NCBI RefSeq assembly: GCF_001482405.1
Contig: NZ_LPXO01000001.1
Span: forward strand, 558,001-622,000
Source of the DNA: Pseudoponticoccus marisrubri
Lineage (GTDB): Bacteria > Pseudomonadota > Alphaproteobacteria > Rhodobacterales > Rhodobacteraceae
Length of the DNA: 64,000 nt
Direction of reading: 5' to 3'
In this document: piece after piece, positions 1 through 8,188 of the stretch
Numbering within the stretch: the first letter of the stretch is position 1
Layout of the letters: the number at the start of each line of letters is the position of its first letter
Program-made: the position numbers and the translations under genes
The notes under the pieces: model-generated
The model's database searches: none
Seen by the model: only the letters and a program-made list of their open reading frames with translations
What the model was told of the DNA's origin: nothing

Positions 1-79
1 AGCGGCAATTGCGCGTGGCGCGGTTCGAAAAGACCGCGATGAGGATGAAGGCCACGACCAGCCCGACGATCACAAGCAT
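1..79 (-). CDS. Small membrane-anchored protein, N-terminal part only
   Basis: The minus-strand frame starts with an ATG at 79 and runs off the left edge, so only about 26 residues are visible. They read as a short hydrophobic helix (MLVIVGLVVAFILIAVF) followed at once by a basic stretch, SNRATRNCR. This is the pattern of a single-pass inner-membrane protein with a cytoplasmic tail. No function can be given. It lies downstream of the sdh operon on the same strand. Bases 80-237 between it and the next small gene hold no convincing gene. They include one GC-rich hairpin (stem 210-217 with 221-228) without a T-run. Confidence 0.5.
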   Translation of the reverse strand, partial: MLVIVGLVVAFILIAVFSNRATRNCR

Positions 80-237
80 GCCGCATGACCTATGGCGAAG
101 CGGCGCCGCGGGCAAGGCGCCGGGGTTCCCCCTGCCCTGCTCCCCGGCGCGTCACGGGGCCGTTTGCGCTCGAGGACGGCGCCGGAGGCGCAAGGACGAG
201 GGATCCTGCGCGCGCCCGCAGGGCGCGCTCCGTCGGA

Positions 238-369
238 TCAGGCCCAGTCCGCCGCGGCCTCGTAGGCCGGGCTCTCGAACGGGGGGCATGGCGCGGGGGT
301 GTAATAGGCCCAGGCCTCTGCCAGCGCCTCGCGGGCGGCGCGTGCCTTGCGGCTGCTCTGGATGTTCAT
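238..369 (-). CDS. 43-residue conserved-looking small protein downstream of sdhB
   Basis: This is a short reading frame starting MNIQSSRKARAAREALAEAW and ending in an acidic, aromatic tail (YTPAPCPPFE then YEAAADWA). The ATG at 369 is preferred over the in-frame upstream ATG at 462 because a GGAAAG-like ribosome site lies just before it and the upstream extension is low-complexity. The protein is predicted soluble, with an amphipathic basic helix at residues 5-22. It lies beyond the sdhB terminator, so it is probably transcribed from its own promoter. I do not recognise a named family. Confidence 0.5.
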   Translation of the reverse strand: MNIQSSRKARAAREALAEAWAYYTPAPCPPFESPAYEAAADWA

Positions 370-482
370 CTGCGTGGTCTTTCCGTCTCTGAATTCCCTC
401 CCCGACGCAGCAGATAGATCATGCGTCGTGCCGCGACATGGGCACGGCTGCATGTCCGGCATGAGCCCATCACAACCCCATG

Positions 483-511
483 AAAAAGCCCCGGAACCAT
501 CGGTTCCGGGG
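483..511 (-). terminator. Rho-independent terminator of the sdh operon
   Basis: A perfect 10-bp stem (489-498 with 502-511) and a 3-nt loop are followed, on the minus strand, by five Ts (483-487). It lies 26 bases after the sdhB stop codon. Confidence 0.88.
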
Positions 512-536
512 CCCTGTCACACCGCGGATGGCGATC

Positions 537-1319
537 TCAGACGGCGCGTTCCACCATCATCTTCTTGATCTCGGCAATCGCCTTGGCCGGGTTCAGACCC
601 TTGGGGCAGGTCTTGGTGCAGTTCATGATCGTGTGGCAGCGATAGAGCTTGAACGGATCCTCCAGCTGGTCCAGCCGCTGGCCCGTGGCCTCGTCGCGGC
701 TGTCGATGATCCAGCGATAGGCATGCAGCAGCGCGGCCGGTCCAAGATAGCGGTCGCCATTCCACCAGTAGGACGGGCAGGCGGTCGAGCAGGACGCGCA
801 CATCACGCATTCATAAAGCCCGTCCAGCTTCTTGCGATCCTCGATGGACTGCTTCCACTCCTTGGCCGGCCGGTTGGTCTTGGTCTCCAGCCACGGCATG
901 ATGCTGGCATGCTGGGCGTAGAAATGCGTCAGGTCCGGGATCAGGTCCTTGACCACCGGCATGTGCGGCAGCGGGTAGATCTTGACCTCGGCGCTGGAAA
1001 TCTCGTCCAGCCCGTAGATGCAGGCCAGCGTGTTGATCCCGTCGATATTCATCGCGCAAGAGCCGCAGATCCCCTCGCGGCAGGACCGGCGGAAGGTCAG
1101 GGTCGGGTCGATCTCGTTCTTGATCTTGATCAGCGCGTCCAGGACCATCGGCCCGCAGGTCTCCATGTCGACGAAATAGGTGTCGACCCGGGGATTCTCG
1201 CCGTCATCGGGGTTCCAGCGGTAGATCTGGAACTTGCGCGTCTTCTTGGCGCCCTCGGGCTTGGGCCAGGTCTTGCCGGTGCGGATCTTGGAATTCTTTG
1301 GGAGCGTGAACTGAACCAT
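537..1319 (-). CDS. sdhB: Succinate dehydrogenase iron-sulfur subunit
   Basis: SdhB carries electrons from the flavin of SdhA to ubiquinone in complex II at the inner membrane. The 260-residue length is normal for alphaproteobacteria. The [2Fe-2S] cysteines are C80, C85, C88 and C100 in a plant-ferredoxin-type domain. The [4Fe-4S] motif [11 protein letters not shown] gives C171, C174, C177 and C181. The [3Fe-4S] and remaining ligands are C228, C234 and C238. It is the last gene of sdhC-sdhD-sdhA-orf-orf-sdhB, transcribed leftward and ended by the hairpin at 483-511. Two small exported proteins separate it from sdhA, which is less common than a direct sdhA-sdhB junction. Confidence 0.98.
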   Translation of the reverse strand: MVQFTLPKNSKIRTGKTWPKPEGAKKTRKFQIYRWNPDDGENPRVDTYFVDMETCGPMVLDALIKIKNEIDPTLTFRRSCREGICGSCAMNIDGINTLACIYGLDEISSAEVKIYPLPHMPVVKDLIPDLTHFYAQHASIMPWLETKTNRPAKEWKQSIEDRKKLDGLYECVMCASCSTACPSYWWNGDRYLGPAALLHAYRWIIDSRDEATGQRLDQLEDPFKLYRCHTIMNCTKTCPKGLNPAKAIAEIKKMMVERAV

Positions 1320-1328
1320 CTCTCTCTC

Positions 1329-1658
1329 CTATCGAAGCAGGGCGGGCAGGCCTTCGGCGGCCAGGCAGGTCAGGGTTTCGGGTTTCGAGACGATCTGGCT
1401 GACGATCTCGATCGTGCCTTCGGTCGGGCCCAGCACGGCATCGGCGGCGAGTGCGCGGATCTGCACGGCGCTGGCATTGTCGATCAGGCAGTCGATGGCC
1501 GGCTCGACCGGCAGGGCCGGATAGCGGTCGGTGACCACCCGTGTCAGCGTGGCGCGGGCCGCGTCGCGCGTGATGCGGTCCTGCGCCTGCGGCGAACAGG
1601 CCGCCAGCCCGAGGGCCAGAAGCGCCGTGCCAAGCGCGGGCCGGATCAGTCGAGGCAA
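1329..1658 (-). CDS. Small putative lipoprotein between sdhA and sdhB
   Basis: A 109-residue protein whose N-terminus reads MPRLIRPALGTALLALGLAAC. This is a signal peptide with a lipobox (LAAC), so it is probably an outer- or inner-membrane lipoprotein. No ATG is available. A TTG at 1658 is the best start and overlaps the previous gene by 13 bases, which suggests coupled translation. The mature part has two further cysteines (in AIDCLIDN and LTCLAAEG) that could form a disulfide. The gene ends 9 bases before sdhB, so it belongs to the sdh transcript. I know no assigned function. The start codon is the least certain point. Confidence 0.65.
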   Translation of the reverse strand: MPRLIRPALGTALLALGLAACSPQAQDRITRDAARATLTRVVTDRYPALPVEPAIDCLIDNASAVQIRALAADAVLGPTEGTIEIVSQIVSKPETLTCLAAEGLPALLR

Positions 1659-1960
1659 TAGAGCGTGCCCCGATACATGCGCGGCGCCCCCGGATAGCAG
1701 CCATAGCTGCCCGAGGTCACGATGACCGGCACCTTGTACCGGCGCTGCCGGTAGTCGACAGGGCCGTTGTAGTAGCGTGCCGAGTTCGTGCATTGCGCCA
1801 GCGCCGCGCGGTAGCGCGCGGCATAGCCCGATTTGGACCCGTCATAGGCATAGGCATGGGCCTGTGCCTCGCAGGACTGTGTGACCGGCAGGTGACCGCC
1901 GGCCTGGGCCGACAGGCCCGCGACGCAGAGCGCCGCGGCGGTGAAAAGGGCAGTGCGCAT
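1646..1960 (-). CDS. Small exported cysteine-rich protein between sdhA and sdhB
   Basis: A 104-residue protein with a clear signal peptide ([20 protein letters not shown], cleavage near residue 20). The mature part is rich in Tyr and Arg and has four cysteines, in SCEAQ, QCTNS, GCYPG and YCLD. Two disulfides in the periplasm are plausible. The ATG at 1960 overlaps the sdhA stop codon by one base, so translation is probably coupled to sdhA. Its place inside the complex II operon suggests it is made with the enzyme, but nothing in the sequence shows a role in assembly. No family recognised. Confidence 0.72.
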   Translation of the reverse strand: MRTALFTAAALCVAGLSAQAGGHLPVTQSCEAQAHAYAYDGSKSGYAARYRAALAQCTNSARYYNGPVDYRQRRYKVPVIVTSGSYGCYPGAPRMYRGTLYCLD

Positions 1961-3762
1961 CAGAAGGTCCTCGCCTTGGGGGCGATCTTTTTCAGCGCGA
2001 TGCCGCCCTCGTCCTCGTTGGTGAGCGGGTCGGTAATCACCGGACGATAGCTCAGGTCGACCTTGGCCTTGTCGACAGTGGCAATCGTGTGCACCCGCCA
2101 CGTCTCGTCGTCGCGCTCGGCGTGATCTTCATGCGCATGGGCGCCGCGGCTTTCCTTGCGCGCCTCGGCGCTGACGATCGTGGCCAGCGCGTTGGGCATC
2201 AGGTTGGTCAGCTCCAGCGTCTCCATAAGGTCCGAGTTCCAGACAAGGCTGCGATCCGAGACCTGAATGTCGTCCATCTTGCCCGCGATCGCGGTCATCG
2301 CGGTCACGCCCTCGGCCATGGTCTTGGCGGTGCGGAAGACGGCGGCGTCGCGCTGCATGGTCTTCTGCATCTCCAGCCGCAGCTCGGCCGTGGGCACGGT
2401 GCCCTTGGCGTGGCGCAGCCCGTCGAACCGGTCGAAGGCGCGGTCGATCTGGTCGGCCGGCGCCGTCGGCACGGCCGTCTCGGGGTTGACCACCTTGCCG
2501 GCGCGGATCGCGGCGGCGCGGCCGAAGACCACGAGGTCGATCAGCGAGTTCGAGCCCAGCCGGTTGGCGCCGTGCACACTGGCGCAGCCCGCCTCGCCCA
2601 CGGCCATCAGGCCCGGCACGATGGCGTTGGGATCGCTCTCGGTCGGGTTCAGCACCTCGCCCCAGTAATTGGTCGGGATGCCGCCCATGTTGTAATGCAC
2701 CGTGGGCAGGACCGGGATCGGCTCCTTGGTGACGTCGACCCCGGCAAAGATCTTGGCGGATTCCGAGATGCCGGGCAGCCGTTCGGCCAGCGCCTCGGCC
2801 GGCAGGTGCGACAGGTTGAGGTGGATGTGGTCGCCTTCGGCGCCCACGCCGCGGCCCTCGCGGATCTCCATGGTCATCGAGCGGCTGACATAGTCACGCG
2901 GCGCGAGGTCCTTGTAGGTGGGCGCATAGCGCTCCATGAAGCGCTCGCCCTCGGAGTTCGTCAGGTAGCCGCCCTCGCCGCGCGCGCCTTCGGTGATAAG
3001 GCAGCCCGAGCCGTAGATGCCGGTCGGGTGGAACTGCACGAATTCCATATCCTGCAGCGGCAGGCCCGCACGGGCCACCATGCCGCCACCGTCACCGGTG
3101 CAGGTATGCGCCGAGGTGGCCGAGAAATAGGCGCGGCCGTAGCCGCCGGTGGCCAGCACGACCATCTTGGCGTTGAACACGTGGAAGGTGCCGTCATCGA
3201 GTTTCCAGCACAGCACGCCCTTGCACTCGCCATTCTCCATCAGCAGGTCGATGGCGAAATATTCGATGTAGAACTCGGCCTGCTGCTTGAGCGACTGGCC
3301 GTAAAGCGTGTGCAGGATGGCGTGGCCGGTCCGGTCGGCCGCGGCACAGGTCCGCTGCACCGGCGGGCCCTCACCGAACTCGGTCGTGTGGCCGCCGAAG
3401 GGACGCTGGTAGATCTTGCCCTCTTCGGTGCGCGAGAAGGGCACGCCATAATGCTCGAGCTCATACACCGCCTTGGGCGCCTCGCGCGCGAGGTACTCCA
3501 TCGCGTCGGTGTCGCCCAGCCAGTCGGATCCCTTGACCGTGTCGTACATGTGCCACTGCCAGTTGTCCGGGCCCATGTTGGACAGCGATGCGGCAATGCC
3601 GCCCTGCGCGGCGACGGTGTGCGAGCGGGTCGGGAAGACCTTGGTCACGCAGGCGGTGCGCAGCCCCTGCTCTGCCATGCCCAGCGTGGCCCGCAGGCCG
3701 GCGCCCCCGGCGCCCACCACCACGACGTCGTAATCGTGGGTTTCGTATTCGTATGCAGCCAT
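1960..3762 (-). CDS. sdhA: Succinate dehydrogenase flavoprotein subunit
   Basis: SdhA oxidises succinate to fumarate using covalently bound FAD. It is 600 residues. The N-terminal dinucleotide fold shows [13 protein letters not shown] (residues 13-25). The flavinylated histidine is H48 in [10 protein letters not shown]. The substrate/FAD region includes HTCTGDGGG and the capping-domain HPTG motif. The start at 3762 is chosen because a TGAGGAAC ribosome site sits directly upstream and the N-terminus [17 protein letters not shown] is typical. A longer in-frame start at 3819 would add 19 unconserved residues. It follows sdhD by about 105 bases. Confidence 0.98.
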   Translation of the reverse strand: MAAYEYETHDYDVVVVGAGGAGLRATLGMAEQGLRTACVTKVFPTRSHTVAAQGGIAASLSNMGPDNWQWHMYDTVKGSDWLGDTDAMEYLAREAPKAVYELEHYGVPFSRTEEGKIYQRPFGGHTTEFGEGPPVQRTCAAADRTGHAILHTLYGQSLKQQAEFYIEYFAIDLLMENGECKGVLCWKLDDGTFHVFNAKMVVLATGGYGRAYFSATSAHTCTGDGGGMVARAGLPLQDMEFVQFHPTGIYGSGCLITEGARGEGGYLTNSEGERFMERYAPTYKDLAPRDYVSRSMTMEIREGRGVGAEGDHIHLNLSHLPAEALAERLPGISESAKIFAGVDVTKEPIPVLPTVHYNMGGIPTNYWGEVLNPTESDPNAIVPGLMAVGEAGCASVHGANRLGSNSLIDLVVFGRAAAIRAGKVVNPETAVPTAPADQIDRAFDRFDGLRHAKGTVPTAELRLEMQKTMQRDAAVFRTAKTMAEGVTAMTAIAGKMDDIQVSDRSLVWNSDLMETLELTNLMPNALATIVSAEARKESRGAHAHEDHAERDDETWRVHTIATVDKAKVDLSYRPVITDPLTNEDEGGIALKKIAPKARTF

Positions 3763-3867
3763 GTTCCTCAGCCTCGTGTCTCGTGCGGGCCGGCATTCCC
3801 GTCCGGAAGGCGCGGCCATGGCAGAAGCGCGGTCACGGCCGACCTGCGCTCCCGCGGTTGTGGTCTG

Positions 3868-4239
3868 TCAGAGCGCCAGCTTGGCGATGGCGAAGATGCC
3901 CACCGCCGCTGCGCCGTAGCTGACGCAGGTCATCAGAAGGATCAGGATCTTTTCCCACAGGCCGTGCACATAGTCCTCGATCAATACCTGCACACCCATG
4001 TTGAAATGGTGAAAGCCCACGAGGATCGTCAGCGCCGCCACGATCGCCGGGAAGGGCCGCGCGTAATAGGCGAGGATCTCTTCGTAGGTGCCGCCCAGCG
4101 CCGGCCCGAAGGTGAAGACGAAGAGCGGCACGAGGATGAGCAGCGCCACCGAGCTCTTCTTCATCGCCCAGAAATGCTCGGTCCCGGATTTCGCGGAGCC
4201 CCAGCCAACGGCGCGCTTGCGATCGGTCAGAAATGCCAT
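3868..4239 (-). CDS. sdhD: Succinate dehydrogenase membrane anchor subunit
   Basis: SdhD is one of two membrane anchors that bind heme b and the quinone site of complex II. It is 123 residues with three hydrophobic helices (about 31-48, 63-82 and 97-121). The VGFHHFNMGVQVLIEDYVH segment (residues 74-92) holds the candidate heme histidine H77 or H78. The ATG at 4239 follows a GAGGAGG ribosome site 11 bases beyond the sdhC stop. Longer frames reading upstream overlap sdhC and are not supported. Confidence 0.95.
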   Translation of the reverse strand: MAFLTDRKRAVGWGSAKSGTEHFWAMKKSSVALLILVPLFVFTFGPALGGTYEEILAYYARPFPAIVAALTILVGFHHFNMGVQVLIEDYVHGLWEKILILLMTCVSYGAAAVGIFAIAKLAL

Positions 4240-4250
4240 GGTCGGCCTCC

Positions 4251-4640
4251 TCAGATGATGATGACGGTGACGATGGTCAGGATGACCGAGCCGAACACGA
4301 CGCCCCAGCCCAGCTTCTCGGCGCGCTCGAGCTCCAGCATCTGCGCGTTGTCCCAGACCAGGTGCCGGATGCCCGCCAGCGTGTGGTACCACAGCGCCCA
4401 GAGCGAGCCGAACAGCACCAGGTCGCCGAAGCCCGAGGTCAGGACGGCATTGGCCGTGCGGAAATACTCCTCCGAGGTCGCCGCGGCGAGCAGCCACCAG
4501 ATCACCATCAGCGCGCCGATCAGCAGCGCGTTGCCAGTGATGCGGGTCAGGATCGAGGTGACGGAGGTCAGTTGCGGCCGGTAGTACTGGCCGATCATGA
4601 AGGGCGAAAGCGGGCGGTTGCCGCGGTTCACGTCGGGCAT
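4251..4640 (-). CDS. sdhC: Succinate dehydrogenase cytochrome b556 subunit
   Basis: First gene of the sdh operon. The 129-residue protein begins with the short conserved N-terminus NRPLSPF and has three transmembrane helices (about 32-53, 68-92 and 106-128). The signature HTLAGIRHLVWD starts at H86, the usual heme b axial ligand, with H93 following. The SDHC family uses this histidine together with one from SdhD. An AAGGAAAG ribosome site precedes the ATG. A 33-bp double-palindrome element lies 114 bases upstream and is shared with the sucC promoter. Confidence 0.96.
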   Translation of the reverse strand: MPDVNRGNRPLSPFMIGQYYRPQLTSVTSILTRITGNALLIGALMVIWWLLAAATSEEYFRTANAVLTSGFGDLVLFGSLWALWYHTLAGIRHLVWDNAQMLELERAEKLGWGVVFGSVILTIVTVIII

Positions 4641-4754
4641 TGGGCTTTCCTTGTCGTGGTCCGTTTGTACTGGTTCTACTTCATTTTATCCGCCTGTCAC
4701 GCGCGGCGCGCCTGAAATGGCGCGGTTTTTTGGCGCAATTCGGGAAAAATCAAG

Positions 4755-4787
4755 ATTTGTGATCACGCACTTGCAACGTGTGATCAC
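4755..4787 (-). promoter_or_regulatory. Paired TGATCA operator upstream of sdhC
   Basis: Read toward sdhC, the element is GTGATCACACGT, nine variable bases, then GTGATCACAAAT. The two TGATCA palindromes (4760-4765 and 4781-4786) are 21 bp apart, two helical turns, so two protein dimers could bind one face of the DNA. The same element, with the same 12-base arms, orientation and nearly the same distance, precedes sucC. The binding protein is unknown to me from sequence alone. Confidence 0.75.
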
Positions 4788-4816
4788 ATGGTTTCGCTAA
4801 CAGCGCGGGCCTGAAA

Positions 4817-4844
4817 CGCAAAGGGCCGGCGCGCTGCGCCGACC
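4817..4844 (-). terminator. Terminator of the 67-residue gene at 4902-5105
   Basis: A 9-bp stem with one G-U pair (4824-4832 with 4836-4844) and a 3-nt loop is followed on the minus strand by a short, interrupted T-rich stretch. It separates the upstream small gene from the sdhC promoter. Confidence 0.5.
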
Positions 4845-4901
4845 CACGGATTCTGTCAGGAAAAGGGGACACCAGAGCGCCGGACGGCCGCCCGTGCCCT
4901 G

Positions 4902-5105
4902 TCACTCGGGAAAACCCATGTGCCGCAGGGCAAGGCTGCCTTGCTGGCGCAGGGCCGGGTCCTCGGAGCGCAGATCGCGGTGGATTCGCGCCATCAGCGG
5001 GGTCAGCGCCTTGTTGCGGATCAATCCGCGCATGGTGTCGGGCATCTGCTCGGCCGGGATGGCCAGAAGATCATCGGGTGCCGAGGGCAAGGCTGGACGT
5101 GTCAT
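4902..5105 (-). CDS. 67-residue hypothetical protein upstream of sdhC
   Basis: A small soluble protein with one likely helical region (residues 22-64, RGLIRNKALTPLMARIHRDL onward) and no signal peptide or membrane segment. The start is supported by an AGGGAGA ribosome site 5 bases before the ATG. A hairpin terminator follows the stop. It lies between mch and the sdh operon on the same strand. No family recognised and no function can be stated. Confidence 0.55.
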   Translation of the reverse strand: MTRPALPSAPDDLLAIPAEQMPDTMRGLIRNKALTPLMARIHRDLRSEDPALRQQGSLALRHMGFPE

Positions 5106-5231
5106 GTGCGTCTCCCTGTACTGGTGCGGTCGTTCCTCTCCCCAGGCAGAAGGATACGGAACCCTGACCGGCGCGCCAAGCCCCGTCTTCGTGTCAGCCG
5201 CATCACCGGACGCAACGTCCGGCTTGCCCGG

Positions 5232-6263
5232 TCATTTCGGAATCAGCACCCAGATGTCGAGATCCAGCAGCACCCCGGGCAGGTAGCGCCCGTCCTCGCC
5301 CCGCAGATCGAAGGGCGCACCGTCTTTGTTCGCGACCAGCCGCAGCCGCAACGCCCCGACCCCGGGAGCCGGCGTGTCGGCCTTGTCCAGCACCTCGGAC
5401 CAGGCCTTGACCGTGTCCCCGGCAAAGCAAGGCCCGGCATGGGCGCCGCCGTTAAGCCCGACCACCATCTGCGCATTTGCCAGACCGTTGAAGCTGAGCG
5501 CGCGCGCCAGCGAGATCACGTGCCCGCCATAGATCAGTCGCCCCTCGGGGCGGAAGCTGAGGTCGAAATGCACCTTGGCCGTGTTCTGCCAGAGCCGCGT
5601 CGCCATCATGTGCTCGGCCTCTTCCACCGTCACGCCGTCCACGTGGTCGATGGTCTCGCCGATCTCGTAATCGCTCCAGCGATGCGGCTCACCCGCCAGG
5701 GTGAAATCGTAGCCGGTGAAGTCGAGCCCCTCGGGAATGACCAGATCCTCGGGCGCCAGCGCCTTTTTCAGCTCGGGCAGCACCGTCTCGGGCGCGGGGG
5801 CCTCGGCGTCGCGCTTGCGCACCATGACCCAGCGGCAATATTCCAGCACCGCCTCATCGCGCTGGTTGAGTCCGCGCGTGCGCACATAGACCACGCCGGT
5901 CTTGCCATTGGAATTCTGCTTGAGCCCGATCACCTCGGAGGAGGCGCGCAGCGTGTCGCCGGGCCAGACCGGGCGCAGCCAGCGCCCCTCGGCATAGCCC
6001 AGGTTCGCCACGGCGTTCAGCGAGACGTCCGGCACCGTCTTGCCGAAGACAAGGTGGAAGGCCGCGAGGTCGTCGATCGGCGCGGCCGGCAATCCGCAGG
6101 CCTGCGCGAAGGCGTCCGAGGAATAGAGCGCATGCCTTGCCGGGTAGAGCGCGTGGTAGAGCGCCCGCTCGCCCCCCGAGACGGTGCGCGGCACCGCGTG
6201 GTCGATCACCTGGCCCACACGATAATCCTCGAAGAAGCGGCCCGGGTTGGTTTTGGTGCCCAT
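5232..6263 (-). CDS. mch: Mesaconyl-CoA hydratase (beta-methylmalyl-CoA dehydratase)
   Basis: A 343-residue protein with two MaoC/hotdog-type halves, matching in length the mesaconyl-CoA hydratase known from Rhodobacter. The enzyme interconverts mesaconyl-CoA and beta-methylmalyl-CoA in the ethylmalonyl-CoA pathway of acetyl-CoA assimilation. The N-terminal half starts GRFFEDYRVGQVIDHA and carries VWPGDTLRASSEV. The C-terminal half repeats the pattern at YEIGETIDHVDGVTVEEAEH and FAGDTVKAWSEV. The ATG at 6263 overlaps the stop of the DUF1737 gene (ATGA). A longer frame to 6332 overlaps that gene and is rejected. The nearby mcl2 gene supports the assignment. Confidence 0.88.
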   Translation of the reverse strand: MGTKTNPGRFFEDYRVGQVIDHAVPRTVSGGERALYHALYPARHALYSSDAFAQACGLPAAPIDDLAAFHLVFGKTVPDVSLNAVANLGYAEGRWLRPVWPGDTLRASSEVIGLKQNSNGKTGVVYVRTRGLNQRDEAVLEYCRWVMVRKRDAEAPAPETVLPELKKALAPEDLVIPEGLDFTGYDFTLAGEPHRWSDYEIGETIDHVDGVTVEEAEHMMATRLWQNTAKVHFDLSFRPEGRLIYGGHVISLARALSFNGLANAQMVVGLNGGAHAGPCFAGDTVKAWSEVLDKADTPAPGVGALRLRLVANKDGAPFDLRGEDGRYLPGVLLDLDIWVLIPK

Positions 6264-6466
6264 CACTGCTCTCCCAGCTTGAGGTCGGGGCTGTAGGCGC
6301 CCGGGGCCTCCTTCACCACGGCCTGCCCGCAACGCATGACGCCGTTGGCGGCGTCGAAGGCGTAAGTCGGCGCGCCGTGCAGCTCCCAGCCCGCGTTCAG
6401 CGCGGCAGTGACCTTGTGGCAGAAGGCAGACGTGTCGTCGGCGGTGAGAAAGCGATAGAGTTTCAT
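6263..6466 (-). CDS. DUF1737 small protein
   Basis: A 67-residue protein that I recognise as the DUF1737 family: MKLYRFLT at the N-terminus, a central GWELHGAPTYAFDA block, then CGQAVVKE. It is soluble, with no signal. It sits 4 bases after the NnrU-like gene and overlaps mch by ATGA, so the three are co-translated. The family has no established function. Its tight coupling to mch may be only operon economy. Confidence 0.8.
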   Translation of the reverse strand: MKLYRFLTADDTSAFCHKVTAALNAGWELHGAPTYAFDAANGVMRCGQAVVKEAPGAYSPDLKLGEQ

Positions 6467-6470
6467 GAGC

Positions 6471-7016
6471 TTATCCGAATGCTGGGTAGCCGAGCAGACC
6501 GTGGACCCAACCGATGGCCAAGAGCAGCACGACGCTGGCGGCCAAGAACATCGCGTCCTTGGCAATCGGCCCCGGTTCGCGCGGGGTCCAGTCCGGCTCG
6601 GCCCGGTTGATGATGACGATCTCGGCCAGCGCCCAGGCCAGCAGACCGCCGAAGAGGATGAAGGAGGGCACGTCGCCATTGACCAGCAGGTGCGCGCCGG
6701 CCCAGAGCGCAAAGCCCGTCAGCATCGGGTGACGCATCCCGGCCAGCAGCTTGCCCTTCTTGGCGGCCGGGCTCATCAGGTAGATCGCGATCAGGATGGC
6801 AAGGTTGTTGATGCCCACCGTGGCCGGGTGACGGCCCCAGAAGAAGGCCCCGTCGGCCATGCGATAGCCGATGATCATGAGCAGGATACTGACCCCGATG
6901 GCGGCGGCGATCAGCCCCTTGCCCTTGTCGCCCATCTGCGCGCGCTGCGCCGGCGCGAACCGCTTGAAGAAATGCGCGCCCGCCCAGAGCAGGACACCGA
7001 GAATCAAGATCAGCAT
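6471..7016 (-). CDS. NnrU family integral membrane protein
   Basis: A 181-residue polytopic membrane protein with about five to six helices, starting MLILILGVLLWAGAHFFKRF. The histidines in GAHFFKR, GRHPATVG, MRHPMLTGF and GAHLLVNGD are typical of the NnrU family, related to isoprenylcysteine methyltransferase-like and NnuR-type proteins. NnrU was named from nitrite/nitric oxide metabolism in Rhodobacter, but most members stand outside denitrification clusters, as here. No nir or nor gene is visible. It lies between mcl2 and mch and is probably co-transcribed with them. Confidence 0.85.
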   Translation of the reverse strand: MLILILGVLLWAGAHFFKRFAPAQRAQMGDKGKGLIAAAIGVSILLMIIGYRMADGAFFWGRHPATVGINNLAILIAIYLMSPAAKKGKLLAGMRHPMLTGFALWAGAHLLVNGDVPSFILFGGLLAWALAEIVIINRAEPDWTPREPGPIAKDAMFLAASVVLLLAIGWVHGLLGYPAFG

Positions 7017-7052
7017 GGCTTTCTCCCTGGCTGTGCTGGCGCGACCCTGTCG

Positions 7053-7901
7053 CTATTCCGCCAGCGCCGCAATGGCCTCGGCCTTGGCCAGCGTCTTGCG
7101 GGCGGTGTCCACGTGCAGGTTCTCGACGATCTTGCCATCGACCACGGCGACGCCCTGCCCCTCGGCCTCGGCGGCGCGGAAGGCGTCGATCTGGCGCTGC
7201 GCGAGGTCGATCTCGGCCTCGGAGGGGGCGAAGGCCGCGTTGGCGATGTCGACCTGCGCGGGGTGGATCAGCGTCTTGCCATCCATGCCCATGTCGCGGC
7301 CCTGAGCGCATTCCGCTTTCAGGCCCTCGTCATCCTTGAAGGCGTTGTAGACCCCGTCGACGATCACCGCGCCATGCGCCTTGGCGGCCAGAAGGCACAG
7401 GCCCAGACCGGTCATCATGGGCAGGCGATCGGCGCGGAACCGGGTGTTGAGGTCCTTGGCAAGATCGTTGGTGCCCATGACGAGCCCCTGCAGCCGCGGA
7501 TGCGCGGCGATGGCGGCGGCGTTCAGCATGGCGGCGGGCGTCTCCATCATCGCCCAGAGCGGCTTGTCGCACAGCGCGGCCAACGCGTCGAGATGTTCGG
7601 GCCCCTCGACCTTGGGCAGCAGCACCGCGTCGCAGTCCATGGCGGCCACGGCGCGGGCATCCTCGGCGCCCCACTCGGTGTCCAGCGCGTTGATCCGCAC
7701 GATCCGCGTGCGCTTGCCATAGTCCTCGGCCAGCGCGCGCGCCAGCGTGTCACGCGCGGCGGCCTTCTCGGAGGGCGTCACCGCGTCCTCGAGATCGAAG
7801 ATGATCGCGTCCACGGGCAGGGTGCGGGCCTTTTCCAGTGCGCGCTCCTTCGAGCCGGGAATGTAGAGAACCGAGCGGTAGGGGCGCGTGCGCAGATCCA
7901 T
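7053..7901 (-). CDS. mcl2: (3S)-malyl-CoA thioesterase / CitE-type lyase-like protein
   Basis: A 282-residue HpcH/HpaI (citrate lyase beta) family protein. Mcl2 of Rhodobacter hydrolyses (S)-malyl-CoA to malate and works with Mcl1 in the ethylmalonyl-CoA pathway. Visible family motifs are RSVLYIPGSKERA, DAIIFDLEDAVTPSEK (Mg-binding acidic residues), RINALDTEWG, METPAAMLN and the late GMDGKTLIHPAQV. The start at 7901 is chosen because a GGAGG site lies 7 bases upstream, while an ATG at 7934 lacks one. Lyase and thioesterase members are hard to tell apart by eye. Its place beside mch favours Mcl2. Confidence 0.82.
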   Translation of the reverse strand: MDLRTRPYRSVLYIPGSKERALEKARTLPVDAIIFDLEDAVTPSEKAAARDTLARALAEDYGKRTRIVRINALDTEWGAEDARAVAAMDCDAVLLPKVEGPEHLDALAALCDKPLWAMMETPAAMLNAAAIAAHPRLQGLVMGTNDLAKDLNTRFRADRLPMMTGLGLCLLAAKAHGAVIVDGVYNAFKDDEGLKAECAQGRDMGMDGKTLIHPAQVDIANAAFAPSEAEIDLAQRQIDAFRAAEAEGQGVAVVDGKIVENLHVDTARKTLAKAEAIAALAE

Positions 7902-7965
7902 GACAGCCTCCGATAGGGTAACTTTGTTGCGCATGGGTGGCCATTTTTGCAGGAATGTTCAACCC

Positions 7966-8006
7966 GAAATTTGCCGCATCGCAGAATTTGCCCGCAATTC
8001 GGGCAA
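7966..8006. promoter_or_regulatory. Operator-like repeats in the mcl2 / 8189 divergent region
   Basis: Two similar 13-base direct repeats, GAAATTTGCCGCA (7966-7978) and GAATTTGCCCGCA (7984-7996), overlap a perfect inverted repeat TTGCCCG-CAATT-CGGGCAA (7988-8006). They lie 65-105 bases upstream of mcl2, where a regulator of the operon could bind. The rest of the 287-base gap (7902-8188) shows nothing clear. Assignment to a regulator is not possible from sequence. Confidence 0.4.
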
Positions 8007-8188
8007 TCCCGGCACCAGCCGGCCGCCACCGCGCGGCGCGTTAACCGGATCGGAACCGGCATGGACGGAAGCTTGACCCATGGCCGGCGGACCGGCCGGG
8101 GCACGCGGGCACAGGGCCGGCGCGCCGCCTCAGAGGGGACCGAACCGCCCCCGGGACCATCCCCGGGGCCAAACCGGAAGGTGACGAC

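Noticed and set aside
71-86. GATCACAAG near the left edge as another copy of the TCA operator
   Set aside because: Only one partial half is present, it lies inside the start of the partial membrane gene, and there is no second arm at 21 bp.
2089-4584. An 831-codon plus-strand frame over sdhA-sdhD-sdhC
   Set aside because: The Arg/His/Gly-rich translation and complete overlap with conserved sdh genes mark it as a shadow frame.
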